A stretch of DNA of 64,000 nt from Allopusillimonas soli (GCF_004153445.1 NZ_SDQC01000002.1:124001-188000), one strand, 5' to 3'. Shown: positions 26,741 through 35,704, numbered from the stretch's first letter. The notes: generated from the letters alone by a model not told the origin. Numbers and translations are program-made.

Positions 26741-28000
26741 TCATCCCAGCTTGATGTTGCGGGCGCCGACCAGCCGGTCGTAGACCCAGTACAGCGTCAG
26801 TATCAGCACGAGCAGCAGCGTGCCGAGCGCCGCAGCCAGGCCCCAGTTGTTGGAGCGCTGCATGTGGAAGGCGATGATGTTGGAAATCATCTGGCCGTCG
26901 GTGCCACCCACCAGTGCGGGTGTGATGTAGTACCCCACAGAAATAATGAAGACCAGCAGCGAGCCGGCGCTCAGCCCAGGCAGGGTCAATGGCAGATAGA
27001 CGCGCATGAAAGCGGACCAGGGGCGGCTGCCCAGCGATAGTGCCGCCCGTACATAGCTTTCATCCATGCTTTTCATGACGCTGTAAAGCGGCAGGATCAT
27101 GAAGGGCAGCAGAATATGCGTCATGGCAATGATGGTGGCCATGCGGGTGTAGAGCATCTCCAGCGGCGCATCGATCAGTCCGATCGCCTCAAAGAAGGAA
27201 TTGAGCACGCCGTGCGTCTGCAGCAGCGCTATCCACGCCGTGGTCCGCACGAGCAGGGATGTCCAGAATGGCAGCAATACCAGCACCATGAGCGCGCCGG
27301 CCACGCGTCGGGGCGCATGTGCCAGGTAATAGGCCAGCGGGTAGCCAAGCAGAATGCACAGCACAGTGATGGTCAGCGCTATGCCCAGCGTGCGGCCGTA
27401 CAGTTGCAGATAGATGCGCGCGGACTTGCGCCAGTGGATGTTGCGGTCGCGGTCCCGGTCAAGATCCAGCGCAGTCAGGTAATTTGTGTCGGTGAAAGGT
27501 TGGCCGACCTGCTTGATGGCCAGCCACATGCCAGTCTGCTCCCAGCGCGGATCGGCGCCGTGAAGCGTGGCGGCGCCCTGTTCGGCAATCTGGGTGTCAT
27601 CCAGGCGGCGCATCTTGCGGGCGCTGGAATTGATAAGGCTGGACGAGCCGGGCTGGATGCGGTTGACAGCCGCGGCCAATATGCCTGCCTTGCGTTCCCT
27701 GGCCAGCGAACGCAGCTCGCCCGCCATGGCCTTGTAGGTGACGTCGTCAGGCACGCCTTCGCCTTTCCAGCGTTTGAGCTCATGCACGGTGTCTGGAATC
27801 AGCTCGGCGACCGACGGGTTGTACACGCTCCGATAGAGCATGGTGGCGATGGGCGCCACGAAGGCAAAGAAAACGAAAACCAGCAGGGGCAACACCAGCG
27901 CAAGCGCAACGCGCCTGCGCCGATTGTGCTCCCGCCGCTCGGCGCGGATCTCGGTTGGAGACAGCGCGCCGGCCGCCGCGGCGGTTACTTCAACAGCCAT
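26741..28000 (-). CDS. ABC transporter permease, PotB-like, with a periplasmic insertion
   Basis: 419 residues, over 100 longer than E. coli PotB. After a basic N-terminus (RREHNRRRRVAL) and a first helix comes a hydrophilic stretch from about residue 60 to 195 that is predicted to lie outside the membrane, then five further helices with the EAA loop VRAALSLGSRPWSAFMRVYLP. Such long forms occur in betaproteobacterial polyamine-type transporters. Its start overlaps the end of the binding-protein gene by 16 bp. It forms the channel with the PotC-like protein. Confidence 0.92.
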   Translation of the reverse strand: MAVEVTAAAAGALSPTEIRAERREHNRRRRVALALVLPLLVFVFFAFVAPIATMLYRSVYNPSVAELIPDTVHELKRWKGEGVPDDVTYKAMAGELRSLARERKAGILAAAVNRIQPGSSSLINSSARKMRRLDDTQIAEQGAATLHGADPRWEQTGMWLAIKQVGQPFTDTNYLTALDLDRDRDRNIHWRKSARIYLQLYGRTLGIALTITVLCILLGYPLAYYLAHAPRRVAGALMVLVLLPFWTSLLVRTTAWIALLQTHGVLNSFFEAIGLIDAPLEMLYTRMATIIAMTHILLPFMILPLYSVMKSMDESYVRAALSLGSRPWSAFMRVYLPLTLPGLSAGSLLVFIISVGYYITPALVGGTDGQMISNIIAFHMQRSNNWGLAAALGTLLLVLILTLYWVYDRLVGARNIKLG

Positions 28001-29052
28001 TCGTTGAATTTCTCACCCAGGGATTCGCCATAATCGGCCCAGAAAATGCCATCGGCCTTGATGCCTTCCTTCACATGAGAGCTCGGGAGATGCTCGATGA
28101 CCGCCTTGTCGACCAATGCCATGGATGACTGGCGCGGCGGGCCGTAAGCGACATCCTGGAAGCCTGCCAGCGCTTTGGTGCTGGTGGTGAAGGCGACAAA
28201 CTTCTTGGCTTCCTCGAGATTGGGCGTTCCCTTGACAATGCCCCAGGCGTCCAGGTCGAACAGGTTGCCGTCCCATACCATGGTGAAGGGCTTGCCTTCC
28301 TTCTTGATGGCTTCAAAGAAGCGGCCATTGGCCGACTGCACCATAATGGCGCCGCCATCGTTCAGGAGTTGAGGCGCCTGCGACCAGCTGTCGAACCAGA
28401 CAATGTCGTTCTTGATGGTATCCAGCTTGGCAAAGGCGCGCGCCTGGCCTTCGGGTGTCGCGAGCACTTTGTAGACATCCTCGGGCTTGACGCCGTCTGC
28501 CAGGAGCGCCCATTCGAGATTGACCTGCGGACGCTTGCGCAGGGCGCGTTTGCCGGGGAATTTCTTGAGGTCAAAGAGGTCTTCGATGGTGGAGGGCTTC
28601 TTGTCGCCTATTGTCTTGTTGTTGTAAGCGTAGACCGTTGCCCAGACGATTTCCCCCACGCCGCATTCGTTCTCCAGCGCTTGCGGGATGAAATCTTCCT
28701 CGGCCGGCGTGCCGTCCGCACCGGGCAGCAGAATGTCCCGAGGAATGACTTCCAGCAGGCCTTCCGAGCAGGCGCGCTCCAAGTCTATGGTTTCAATGTC
28801 GACGACATCCCACTGGATCTTGCCTGCCTGCACCTGCGCCTTGATCTCGGCCACGCCGCCGGTATAGTTCTCGAACAGAACGTTGTTGCCGGTTTCCTTC
28901 ATGTAGGGGTCTATCTGGTGCACCTTCTGCGCTGCACCGTAGGCGCCGCCAAAAGATGTCACGGTTAGCGTTTTGCCTTCCGCGTGCGCGCTTCCCCATG
29001 CTGCCATGCCCAGCACCAGCGCGGATGCAAGCGTTCTTGTATATGTTTTCAC
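27985..29052 (-). CDS. ABC transporter substrate-binding protein, PotD-like
   Basis: 355 residues from a GTG at 29052 with AAGGAG seven bases before it; upstream in-frame ATG 29100 would place the signal peptide too far in. Signal peptide MKTYTRTLASALVLGMAAW... ends SAHAEGK. TVTSFGGAYGAAQ and WDVVDIE mark the PotD/spermidine-type family. The GTG overlaps the ATPase stop by 4 bp (GTGA). It supplies ligand to the PotB/PotC-like channel; polyamine binding is likely but not certain. Confidence 0.92.
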   Translation of the reverse strand: MKTYTRTLASALVLGMAAWGSAHAEGKTLTVTSFGGAYGAAQKVHQIDPYMKETGNNVLFENYTGGVAEIKAQVQAGKIQWDVVDIETIDLERACSEGLLEVIPRDILLPGADGTPAEEDFIPQALENECGVGEIVWATVYAYNNKTIGDKKPSTIEDLFDLKKFPGKRALRKRPQVNLEWALLADGVKPEDVYKVLATPEGQARAFAKLDTIKNDIVWFDSWSQAPQLLNDGGAIMVQSANGRFFEAIKKEGKPFTMVWDGNLFDLDAWGIVKGTPNLEEAKKFVAFTTSTKALAGFQDVAYGPPRQSSMALVDKAVIEHLPSSHVKEGIKADGIFWADYGESLGEKFNEWLLK

Positions 29053-30173
29053 TGCAGTTCTCCTTGGACGGGTAAGGGTTCTTTCCTGAACGCAAAACAA
29101 TCTCGCGTGCGCCAGCCCAGCGTGGTGGTCTGTCCATCGCGTAGGTCCGGCGCGCGCGTGTCGTTCAAAGTCTTGACAGCTACTTTGCCGCCGCTTGGCA
29201 GCTCGAAATAATAGCGAATGAAATCGCCCACGTAATGCCGCGTGATGAAACGAGCCTCGACCTGGTTGTCGAGCACTGGGCCGCCTGCCTGGATGACAAG
29301 TTTCTCGGGGCGTACGGAGATGATGCTCTCGGCGTCGCCGGCTTGGCAGTTGCCATTCTGGGCAGTGATGGATGTGCCGCCTGGCAGGCTGCTGCGCACG
29401 ACGTCGCGTTCGAGGATCGGCGCCTGAGCGGAAATAAGATTGTTTTCGCCGATGAAGTTGGCGACAAAGGCATTGGCGGGCCGTTCGTAGAGGTCGTCGG
29501 GCGCGGCATACTGCTGCACGACGCCTTCGTTGAATACAGCGATGCGGCTGGACATCGTAAGCGCCTCGACCTGATCGTGCGTGACGTATATGACAGTGAA
29601 TCCCAGCTGCTTGTGCAGGCGCGTAATCTCGAACTGCATCTGCTCGCGCAGCTTCTTGTCCAGCGCTCCCAAGGGTTCGTCCATAAGCACGAGCGTCGGC
29701 TCGAAGATCAGTGCGCGGGCAAGCGCGACCCGCTGGCGTTGGCCGCCCGACAACTGGCCCGGATGACGGTTGCCGAAATGACTCAGTTCGATCAGCTTGA
29801 GATATTCATCGACGCGCTGGCGTATTTGCACCTTCGGCATCTTGCGGACAGTCAGGGGATATGCCAGATTTTCCGCCACCGTCATGTGGGGAAACAGGGC
29901 ATAGTTCTGGAACACCATGCCGATGTTGCGCTTGTAGGGGGCCGTCTTGGTAATGGGGCGACCGTCCATGGTAATGGTGCCGCTGGTTACATTTTCGAAC
30001 CCGGCCAGCATCATGAGTACGGTGGTCTTGCCCGACCCCGACGGACCAAGCAGGGTCACGAATTCGCCTTGCTTTACGTCCAGATTGAAATTCTTGACTA
30101 CCAGTGTCTTCTGGTCATAGGTTTTTTTGACGTTGGCGAACTGCAGGAATTCGCCTGCCTTGGATGCTTCCAT
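29049..30173 (-). CDS. ABC transporter ATP-binding protein, PotA-like
   Basis: About 374 residues from ATG 30173. Walker A is GPSGSGKTT, the signature [15 protein letters not shown], Walker B LVLMDEP, with the switch His in YVTHDQ. A C-terminal TOBE domain (about 270-374) carries ISVRPEKLVI, typical of PotA/FbpC-type ATPases. It powers the PotB/PotC-like permease. An in-frame ATG at 30257 would add 28 residues without family similarity. First gene of the operon. Confidence 0.93.
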   Translation of the reverse strand: MEASKAGEFLQFANVKKTYDQKTLVVKNFNLDVKQGEFVTLLGPSGSGKTTVLMMLAGFENVTSGTITMDGRPITKTAPYKRNIGMVFQNYALFPHMTVAENLAYPLTVRKMPKVQIRQRVDEYLKLIELSHFGNRHPGQLSGGQRQRVALARALIFEPTLVLMDEPLGALDKKLREQMQFEITRLHKQLGFTVIYVTHDQVEALTMSSRIAVFNEGVVQQYAAPDDLYERPANAFVANFIGENNLISAQAPILERDVVRSSLPGGTSITAQNGNCQAGDAESIISVRPEKLVIQAGGPVLDNQVEARFITRHYVGDFIRYYFELPSGGKVAVKTLNDTRAPDLRDGQTTTLGWRTRDCFAFRKEPLPVQGELQ

Positions 30174-30308
30174 GAATGTCCTGTTCTTCTTCGACGCAAG
30201 AGGCGTTCCGCTGACGCCTCGTGGGCGCATCGTCCCTTCCCGCCGGAAGAATAGCATTGTGTCGGGGCATGGAAAACCGAGGGTTTCCCCTTGTGAAAGG
30301 CCTGCTGT

Positions 30309-30863
30309 TCAGATCTGATCGTCAGTGATGCCGCGACGTAGCCGCATGCTGCGCCCCATGGCCTGCAGAGCGGTGTCGTCCAGAAGGCGTTCGGCCATGG
30401 GAAACACTTCGTCCTCCTCGATGCGCATATGGCGCGCATAAGCCTCGATGAAGGCATCGATATCGCTTTCGGATAGCGGCACTTGAACGCCGGCTTCGAT
30501 TTGCAGCAGTTGCTGGCGGATGCGGCGCCAGGCGGCCTCGAGCTGGCGGTGATCATCCTGCAGACCTTGGGTAAGCTGTCGTATGCAAACGGCATCCGAG
30601 CCAGCCATGGCTTCGAGCAGGGCGGGAAAGAGGTCTTTTTCCTCGTCTTCGTGATGATGGACAGCCGCGGTGTCGAAGTAGCGCATCACGTTGCGCGCGG
30701 CCTGGCGGGCCTGCTGATCGCTTCCGTGCTGCGGCAGGTGCTCTCGCAGACGCCTCAGAGTGGCGCACTGACGCTGGATGCGGTAGTGGCAGGCCGCCAG
30801 CATCTCGAGGGGAGCCTCGGTGCTGGCGCTTGGGCCCTGGAAGCCGGGCAATGAGGTGGACAT
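30309..30863 (-). CDS. Hemerythrin HHE-domain protein
   Basis: 184 residues from ATG 30863, which has GGAG at good spacing (30911 is an alternative). Metal ligands of the four-helix hemerythrin fold are visible as CHYRIQ, VHHHEDEEKDLFP, DDHRQLE and RHMRIEEDEVFP. Such cytoplasmic proteins carry a di-iron site and sense or store O2, NO or iron. It is monocistronic and divergent from an AhpD-like peroxidase gene at 31012, with a 148-bp spacer; a shared role in oxidative or nitrosative stress is possible. Confidence 0.9.
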   Translation of the reverse strand: MSTSLPGFQGPSASTEAPLEMLAACHYRIQRQCATLRRLREHLPQHGSDQQARQAARNVMRYFDTAAVHHHEDEEKDLFPALLEAMAGSDAVCIRQLTQGLQDDHRQLEAAWRRIRQQLLQIEAGVQVPLSESDIDAFIEAYARHMRIEEDEVFPMAERLLDDTALQAMGRSMRLRRGITDDQI

Positions 30864-31011
30864 GGTTGCTCCGATAGCGCGCGACATGCGTAGCGGCCGG
30901 CTCGCCGACATTGCCTCTTGAGGCGCGGCCGGCGCGCGCGCTGCGAGGTGTTAAAGTGAACTGCGCTGTTTTCGACAATCATGATACCAAGCAGAGAAGA
31001 AGGAGGCATGC

Positions 31012-31614
31012 ATGCCGCAACCCGATTACGTGTCGTCCCTGGGCGCCGCCGATCCCGCCACGCTGGACGAAGACTTGCAGATCGTGTTCCAGAAGTGCGT
31101 GGACAAACTGGGTTTTGTTCCGAACGTCTTGTCGGCCTACAGCCTGCGTCCGAACAAGCTGCGCAATTTCATGGCGATGTACAACGAACTGATGCTGGCG
31201 CCTTCCGGCTTGAGCAAGTTGGAGCGGGAGATGGTGGCGGTGGTGGTGTCCAGCGCAAATCACTGCTATTACTGCTTGGTGGCGCATGGCCAGGCGGTGC
31301 GTTCATTGTCAGGCGATCCGCAACTGGGCGAGATGATGGTGATGAACTACCGCGTCGCGCCGCTCGACAGCCGGCAGCGGGCGATGCTGGATTTTGCATG
31401 GAAGCTGACCAAATCGCCGGAGCAGGTCATTGAGGCGGACAGGGAAAAGCTGCGCGAGGCGGGACTGTCGAGCGAAGATATTTTCGATCTGGCGGATACA
31501 GTGGGCTTCTTTAATATGTCGAACCGTATGGCGATAGGGGTGGACATGATGCCCAATGTGGAATATCACGGCATGGACAGGCCCGAGAAATTCGTACCGC
31601 CCGGAAAGAAATAG
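31012..31614 (+). CDS. AhpD-like peroxidase-related enzyme
   Basis: 200 residues, ATG preceded by AGGAGG at 31001-31006. The AhpD/CMD fold is marked by NHCYYCLVAHGQAVR, giving Cys85-x2-Cys88-x3-His92, the redox pair and proton relay of alkylhydroperoxidase D. The length fits the uncharacterised peroxidase-related family rather than AhpD proper. It likely reduces peroxides with an unknown electron donor. Divergent from the hemerythrin gene. The nested inverted repeat at 31702 lies downstream of it. Confidence 0.9.
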   Translation: MPQPDYVSSLGAADPATLDEDLQIVFQKCVDKLGFVPNVLSAYSLRPNKLRNFMAMYNELMLAPSGLSKLEREMVAVVVSSANHCYYCLVAHGQAVRSLSGDPQLGEMMVMNYRVAPLDSRQRAMLDFAWKLTKSPEQVIEADREKLREAGLSSEDIFDLADTVGFFNMSNRMAIGVDMMPNVEYHGMDRPEKFVPPGKK

Positions 31615-31701
31615 TCTGGGGTGAAAGCGCGTATTCCACCGACTCAGCAAGCCGTCATCCGACGCATTCAACCAATCGCGAATTCTGGCAACCCTTCGTG
31701 A

Positions 31702-31891
31702 GGTCCGGCAGTACGGGCATATGGCGGACGATTTTGAGCGCGCCGTTTCTGGCGTCCGTCTCCAGGGAGAAGAGGACGCGCTGTCCGAGCGCAGCGAGTT
31801 CGCGTCCGGCCCTGGAGACGGGCGCCAGGGGCGGGAAGTCCTCGAAGAGGACCGCGCGAACGAGTCCGCCATATGCCCGTACTGCCGGGCC
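31702..31891. repeat. Nested long inverted repeat (about 190 bp)
   Basis: Outer arms 31702-31729 and 31864-31891 match at 27 of 28 positions when one is reverse-complemented. Inner arms 31749-31767 and 31810-31828 match at 18 of 19. A third pair, GGACGCG (31774-31780) and CGCGTCC (31801-31807), closes around a 20-base loop. A separate small hairpin, GTCCTC-GAA-GAGGAC (31838-31852), sits on the right side only. Both strands could fold into a long branched stem. It may be a palindromic repeat element, a MITE remnant or a structured RNA; no transposase is near. Confidence 0.75.
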
Positions 31892-32046
31892 GCCTTAAGA
31901 ACCCGAAAAAACACCCGAACACAAAACACCCGAACAAAGAACAAAATCGCTGAAAAACCCGCGCCCCAATGTTTATATCCATAACTTATAAGCAAAGAGA
32001 ATAAAAATTCTTGTGAGCTATTAGGCCGCCGAAGTACATTTCGATA

Positions 32047-32060
32047 TAACCAATTGGTTA
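32047..32060. promoter_or_regulatory. 14-bp perfect palindrome before the ABC ATPase gene
   Basis: TAACCAATTGGTTA ends 11 bases before the ATG at 32072 and covers the place where a ribosome site would be; no clear Shine-Dalgarno is present. It may be an operator for a repressor acting at the leader, but no regulator gene adjoins the operon. Confidence 0.4.
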
Positions 32061-32071
32061 ATCGGTCTGGT

Positions 32072-32875
32072 ATGAAACTCTCTTTCAAGAATATAGAAAA
32101 GCAATTTTCGGGCTTGCAGGTTATCAAGGAATTTTCCCGGGATATCGATGATGGCGAACTGGTGGCGCTCGTTGGCCCGTCGGGTTGCGGAAAATCCACG
32201 CTTTTGCATATTGCGGCCGGACTGGAACAGCCCAGCGCGGGGCAGCTGCTTGCGGACGGACAAGAGGTCCGCAGCGCCCATCCCGAGCGCACGCTTATGT
32301 TCCAGGAGAATGCACTGTATCCATGGCTGACCCTCGCCGAAAATGTTGCGCTGGCGCTGGAGTTTCAGAAGCAGGATAAAAAAGAAGCCCGCAAGCAGGC
32401 AGTCGCCTGGCTGGAGAAAGTGAATCTGAAAGGATTCGAAGACTATTTTCCCCATCAGGTATCGGGTGGCATGCGCCAGCGCGCGGCGCTGGCCCGCGCC
32501 TTTATTTCACATCCCAAGGCACTGCTGCTGGACGAACCTTTTGGCGCGCTGGACGCCTTGACGCGGATGACGCTCCAGGATGCGCTGCGGCAGCTGATAC
32601 GCGAAGCCGGGCCGACAGTGCTGCTGGTGACGCACGATGTGGACGAAGCCCTGTTTCTGGCCGACCGCATCCTCGTATTCAGTGCAAGGCCCGCGACGGT
32701 GCTCAAGGAGTTCAACCTGGCGCACCATGAAAAAACCCACGATTTGTCGGAGTTCGCGCCGATGCGCCGTGAAATCCTGGGTTTGCTGGGCATTCATGCC
32801 GAGTCAGGCGACGACGCGCATGCCGTCGGTTCGCTCAGGACCGCTGCGCGCGAGCAAGAGGTGCTTGCCGCCTGA
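32072..32875 (+). CDS. ABC transporter ATP-binding protein, NitT/TauT family
   Basis: 267 residues from ATG 32072 (MKLSFKNIEKQF). Walker A GPSGCGKST, signature VSGGMRQRAALARAF, Walker B ALLLDEPFGALD and switch His in LVTHDVDEA. These match SsuB/TauB/NrtD-type ATPases. It energises the permease encoded at 34093. First gene of an operon with a binding protein, a permease and a second binding protein. The start has a weak ribosome site and an overlying palindrome. Confidence 0.93.
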   Translation: MKLSFKNIEKQFSGLQVIKEFSRDIDDGELVALVGPSGCGKSTLLHIAAGLEQPSAGQLLADGQEVRSAHPERTLMFQENALYPWLTLAENVALALEFQKQDKKEARKQAVAWLEKVNLKGFEDYFPHQVSGGMRQRAALARAFISHPKALLLDEPFGALDALTRMTLQDALRQLIREAGPTVLLVTHDVDEALFLADRILVFSARPATVLKEFNLAHHEKTHDLSEFAPMRREILGLLGIHAESGDDAHAVGSLRTAAREQEVLAA

Positions 32876-32971
32876 CCGCGTCCAACGAAAAAGATTATCG
32901 ACAACACTGGGCCCGCAAGGGCGATCTTGCCCGATGCCGTGACGGTATGGCGGGCCGCATGGAGTAATTTT

Positions 32972-33967
32972 ATGAAGCTATCACGTCTACTGGTGCCCGC
33001 GCTCGCGGCATTTGCCTTTGCCACCACATCGTTTGCGGCGGAGAAGCTGCGCGTGGGATACCAGCGAGTGATGGATGATGCGCAGGCTATTGTCGGCTAC
33101 GAGGCGGGGTTCTACAAAAAGCATGGACTGGATGTGGAACTGGTGGAATTCAAGTCGGGTACCGATCTGATCAAGGCCATCGTCGGCGGCCAACTCGATC
33201 TCGGTGTGCTGGGGTTTACCAATGCGGCTTCATGGTCCTCGCGCGGCGCCGACCTCAAAGTAGTGGGCGGCGCCCAACAGGGCTACCATGCGTTGGTGGT
33301 GCGTGAGGATGCCGGCATCAGCAACGTGGCCGATCTGAAAGGCCACACGCTGGCTTCGCAGAAGCAGGGCAGCACGGCTGACACGGTGCTCAAGGGCGTG
33401 GTGCTCAAGAACGCGGGCCTGACGCCTAACGATGTGAACATTATGGGTGTAAGCCCGCAGATCGCCGTGCAGTCGTTGGTCGGCAAGCGCGTGGACGCCG
33501 CTTTCCTGTTTGAGCCGCAGGCGACGATTGCGCAGCTGATCGCACCCGTAAAGCAAATCTACGAGATCGGCGACGTCTGGCCCTTCCCTTGCATGGTGGT
33601 CATTACCTCGGGCAAAGTGCTCAAGGAGCGCAAGGACGTCGTATGGAACTACCTGGATGCCCAGCGCGAAGCCATTGATATGCTCAAGAACAAGCCGGCT
33701 GACTCGGCCAAGCTCATTGCCAGCTATTTCATCGCCGAGCCTACGCTCAAGACCATGAACAAAGGTGAACTGCCCCGCGAGCAGGTCGTGCAGGGCGCCA
33801 TTGAAAGCCAGACGTTCAGCGCCGCGCTGACGGAAAAGGACCTTGCCCGCATGCAGGAAATCGCGGACATCATGCAAGCCCAAGGGTCCTTGAAAACGCG
33901 TGATGGCGAACCGTTCGACGTTGGCAGCATCGTCGACCTGTCATGGCAGCACGCGCGCAAGCTGTAA
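32972..33967 (+). CDS. ABC transporter substrate-binding protein, NitT/TauT (SsuA-like) family
   Basis: 331 residues from ATG 32972 with GGAG upstream; the signal peptide ends TTSFAAEKL. LRVGYQRVMDDAQAIVGYEAGFYKKHGLDVEL is typical of the SsuA/ThiY-like family, which binds sulfonates, nitrate, pyrimidine precursors or similar solutes. The ligand cannot be chosen from sequence alone. It lies 96 bp after the ATPase gene and 125 bp before the permease gene, the latter gap being rich in hairpins. Confidence 0.92.
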   Translation: MKLSRLLVPALAAFAFATTSFAAEKLRVGYQRVMDDAQAIVGYEAGFYKKHGLDVELVEFKSGTDLIKAIVGGQLDLGVLGFTNAASWSSRGADLKVVGGAQQGYHALVVREDAGISNVADLKGHTLASQKQGSTADTVLKGVVLKNAGLTPNDVNIMGVSPQIAVQSLVGKRVDAAFLFEPQATIAQLIAPVKQIYEIGDVWPFPCMVVITSGKVLKERKDVVWNYLDAQREAIDMLKNKPADSAKLIASYFIAEPTLKTMNKGELPREQVVQGAIESQTFSAALTEKDLARMQEIADIMQAQGSLKTRDGEPFDVGSIVDLSWQHARKL

Positions 33968-34092
33968 GACATAGAACCGCCGTCCGGCTCACCAGAAGCC
34001 AGCCGGCGGACGTCATTTCACGGGCCGCGCAGGCGCAGCGGCCCATCGATTTGCAAGGCACGCAGCTCGCGGCCATTTTGTTTTGATTTTTG
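33968..34092 (+). other. Hairpin-rich spacer between binding-protein and permease genes
   Basis: Two GC-rich inverted repeats stand here: CCGGCT/AGCCGG just after the stop, and a perfect 7-bp GGGCCGC/GCGGCCC stem at 34022-34044 with a 9-base loop. A short T-rich run follows only near 34076-34092. Such structures often protect or attenuate mRNA so that the binding protein is made in excess over the membrane part. Confidence 0.45.
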
Positions 34093-34866
34093 ATGAGCAC
34101 CCAGAAACATCTTTCGTCCGGTAGTAAAAAATTGGCCATGTTCCTGGCCGTCGTGGTCATTCTGCTGTTCTGGCAGGTGGCGGCGTGGATGCTGCCTGAT
34201 TTTCTGATGCCGGATGTGCCTGGCGTTTTTGTGCGGCTCTTCAATGACGTGCAGACATCGGATTTCCGCGCGGCGCTGAGCGGCAGCCTGGGGCGCCTTG
34301 GGTTGGGATACGTGGCCGCGCTGGTATTCGGAATAGGCTTTGGCCTCATCGGCGGCATCCTGTTTTTCTTCCGGGAAGTGCTGAAATCGGCCATCATCAT
34401 CCTGCAATCGATTCCGTCGATTGCCTGGGTTCCATTGTTTCTGATCATGATGGGCTTTGGCAACCTGCCCATCATCGTGGTCGTGGCCTTGGCGGCATTC
34501 TTCCCGGCGGCGCTGTCGGTGATGAACGCCACGGAAAGTGTGCTCAATGTACATGTCTCTGCAGCCAAGGTCATGGGAGCGAGCCGCTGGGACATGCTCA
34601 AGCGCGTCTATCTGCCGGCCGTGATGCCGGAGCTGATCACCGGCGCACAGCTTGCCTTCGGCAACGCATGGCGGGCACTGATTTCCGCGGAGATGTTGAT
34701 CGGTTTCGGCCAGGGGCTTGGCCGCACCCTGGCGTATTCGGGCGAAACAGCGGACATGATGGGCGTGATGGGCAACATTCTCACCATCGCCATTCTTGCC
34801 ACGCTGATCGACCAGGTCATACTCGAGAACCTGAAGCGGCGGGTATTGCGCTATCAATACGTATAG
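34093..34866 (+). CDS. ABC transporter permease, NitT/TauT family
   Basis: 257 residues from ATG 34093, six membrane helices. The EAA loop is AAKVMGASRWDMLKRVYLPAVMPE, typical of SsuC/TauC. It pairs with the ATPase at 32072 and the binding protein at 32972. A TTG immediately before the ATG is not needed as a start. 28 bases separate it from the next gene, a second solute-binding-like protein. Confidence 0.93.
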   Translation: MSTQKHLSSGSKKLAMFLAVVVILLFWQVAAWMLPDFLMPDVPGVFVRLFNDVQTSDFRAALSGSLGRLGLGYVAALVFGIGFGLIGGILFFFREVLKSAIIILQSIPSIAWVPLFLIMMGFGNLPIIVVVALAAFFPAALSVMNATESVLNVHVSAAKVMGASRWDMLKRVYLPAVMPELITGAQLAFGNAWRALISAEMLIGFGQGLGRTLAYSGETADMMGVMGNILTIAILATLIDQVILENLKRRVLRYQYV

Positions 34867-34894
34867 CGGCGGTCGTGAAAAAAGAAGGCCTGTC

Positions 34895-35704
34895 ATGAAA
34901 CGGATGTTCAGTGTGTTCGGCTGCGCTGCGCTGGTGCTGGCGAGCGTCGGACTGCTGTGGACCAGTGAGCCGGAGGCGCAGGCCACGCCGCTGGCTGTGG
35001 GACTCAATTATGTGGTGCCGCCGTTCGTGCCAGGCGCAAAGCCGCGCACGCCGGAGTCGCCCGACGAAACCCTTGCGGCACAACTGGCAGAAAAGCTGGG
35101 TGCCAAAGAGGTGGATGCCAGGCGGATATCCGCCGGCAGCGTGCCGGCTGATATCGCCAAGGGCGAGGTGGACATCGCGCTGCTGCCATTGAGTTCTGGC
35201 CGGCAGCAGGCCTTGTCCGACGCGGGCATGGCCATCGTTCCCACCGGCTATGTGGCCAGGCCCATGGCCATTATGCGGTCGGACACGGATATCAAGTCTT
35301 GGGAGCAACTGAAAGGCCGGACGGTGTGTCTGTCGGAGGGCGGCCTGTACACCGGCCACATCGCTTCGCAATATGGCGCGGTGGAGTTGGTCAAGCGCGC
35401 GCCTGCCGATTCCTTACTTGCGCTCAGAACAGGTGGCTGCGATGCGGCGGTGCATGACGCCTATATGCTGAACACGCTGCTTGCGTATCCCGAGTGGAAG
35501 AAGTTTTCCGCGACGCTGCCGCCAGGGCCGAAGAGGGATCTGGTATTCGTGGCGTCCAGGGACAACGCGAAGGCGGTCGCCGCGCTGCATTCACTGACGC
35601 GCGGTTGGCGCGGCAAACACTACCTGGACGAGCTGAACGAGACGCGGGTGCGGGACATCGCCTTCGAGGTCTATCTGGACCAGGAAGTGCCCGATTGCCA
35701 TTAA
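34895..35704 (+). CDS. Periplasmic solute-binding-like protein (SBP family 3 type)
   Basis: 269 residues with a signal peptide ending near EPEAQATPLAV. The layout (DETLAAQLAEKLGAK, GEVDIALLPLSSG, WEQLKGRTVCLSEGG, GGCDAAVHDAYML) resembles bacterial solute-binding family 3, which usually serves polar amino acid transporters. Its place right behind a NitT/TauT permease is unusual: it may be a second receptor for that system or a periplasmic sensor. Two cysteines in the mature part (TVCLSE and GGCDA) could pair. Exact role unknown. Confidence 0.8.
   Translation: MKRMFSVFGCAALVLASVGLLWTSEPEAQATPLAVGLNYVVPPFVPGAKPRTPESPDETLAAQLAEKLGAKEVDARRISAGSVPADIAKGEVDIALLPLSSGRQQALSDAGMAIVPTGYVARPMAIMRSDTDIKSWEQLKGRTVCLSEGGLYTGHIASQYGAVELVKRAPADSLLALRTGGCDAAVHDAYMLNTLLAYPEWKKFSATLPPGPKRDLVFVASRDNAKAVAALHSLTRGWRGKHYLDELNETRVRDIAFEVYLDQEVPDCH

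Larger units (their letters stand above)
31615..32071. other. 457-bp region without a gene: nested inverted repeat and AT-rich leader
   Basis: The first part (31615-31701) is ordinary spacer. The middle is the nested inverted repeat at 31702-31891. From 31895 the sequence turns AT-rich and holds three CCCGAA words, two of them inside an 11-bp direct repeat (31911-31921 and 31926-31936, period 15). A 14-bp palindrome lies at 32047-32060 just before the ABC ATPase start. A 327-codon minus-strand frame and a 66-codon plus-strand frame cross the repeat but lack any recognisable domain. Confidence 0.7.

Noticed and set aside
31911-31936. Short direct repeats as a CRISPR array
   Set aside because: Only two 11-bp copies 15 bp apart, too short for repeat-spacer units, and no cas genes.
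31309-32292. 327-codon minus-strand open frame crossing the inverted repeat
   Set aside because: Overlaps two real plus-strand genes and the repeat; it has low-complexity Arg/Ser text and no domain.
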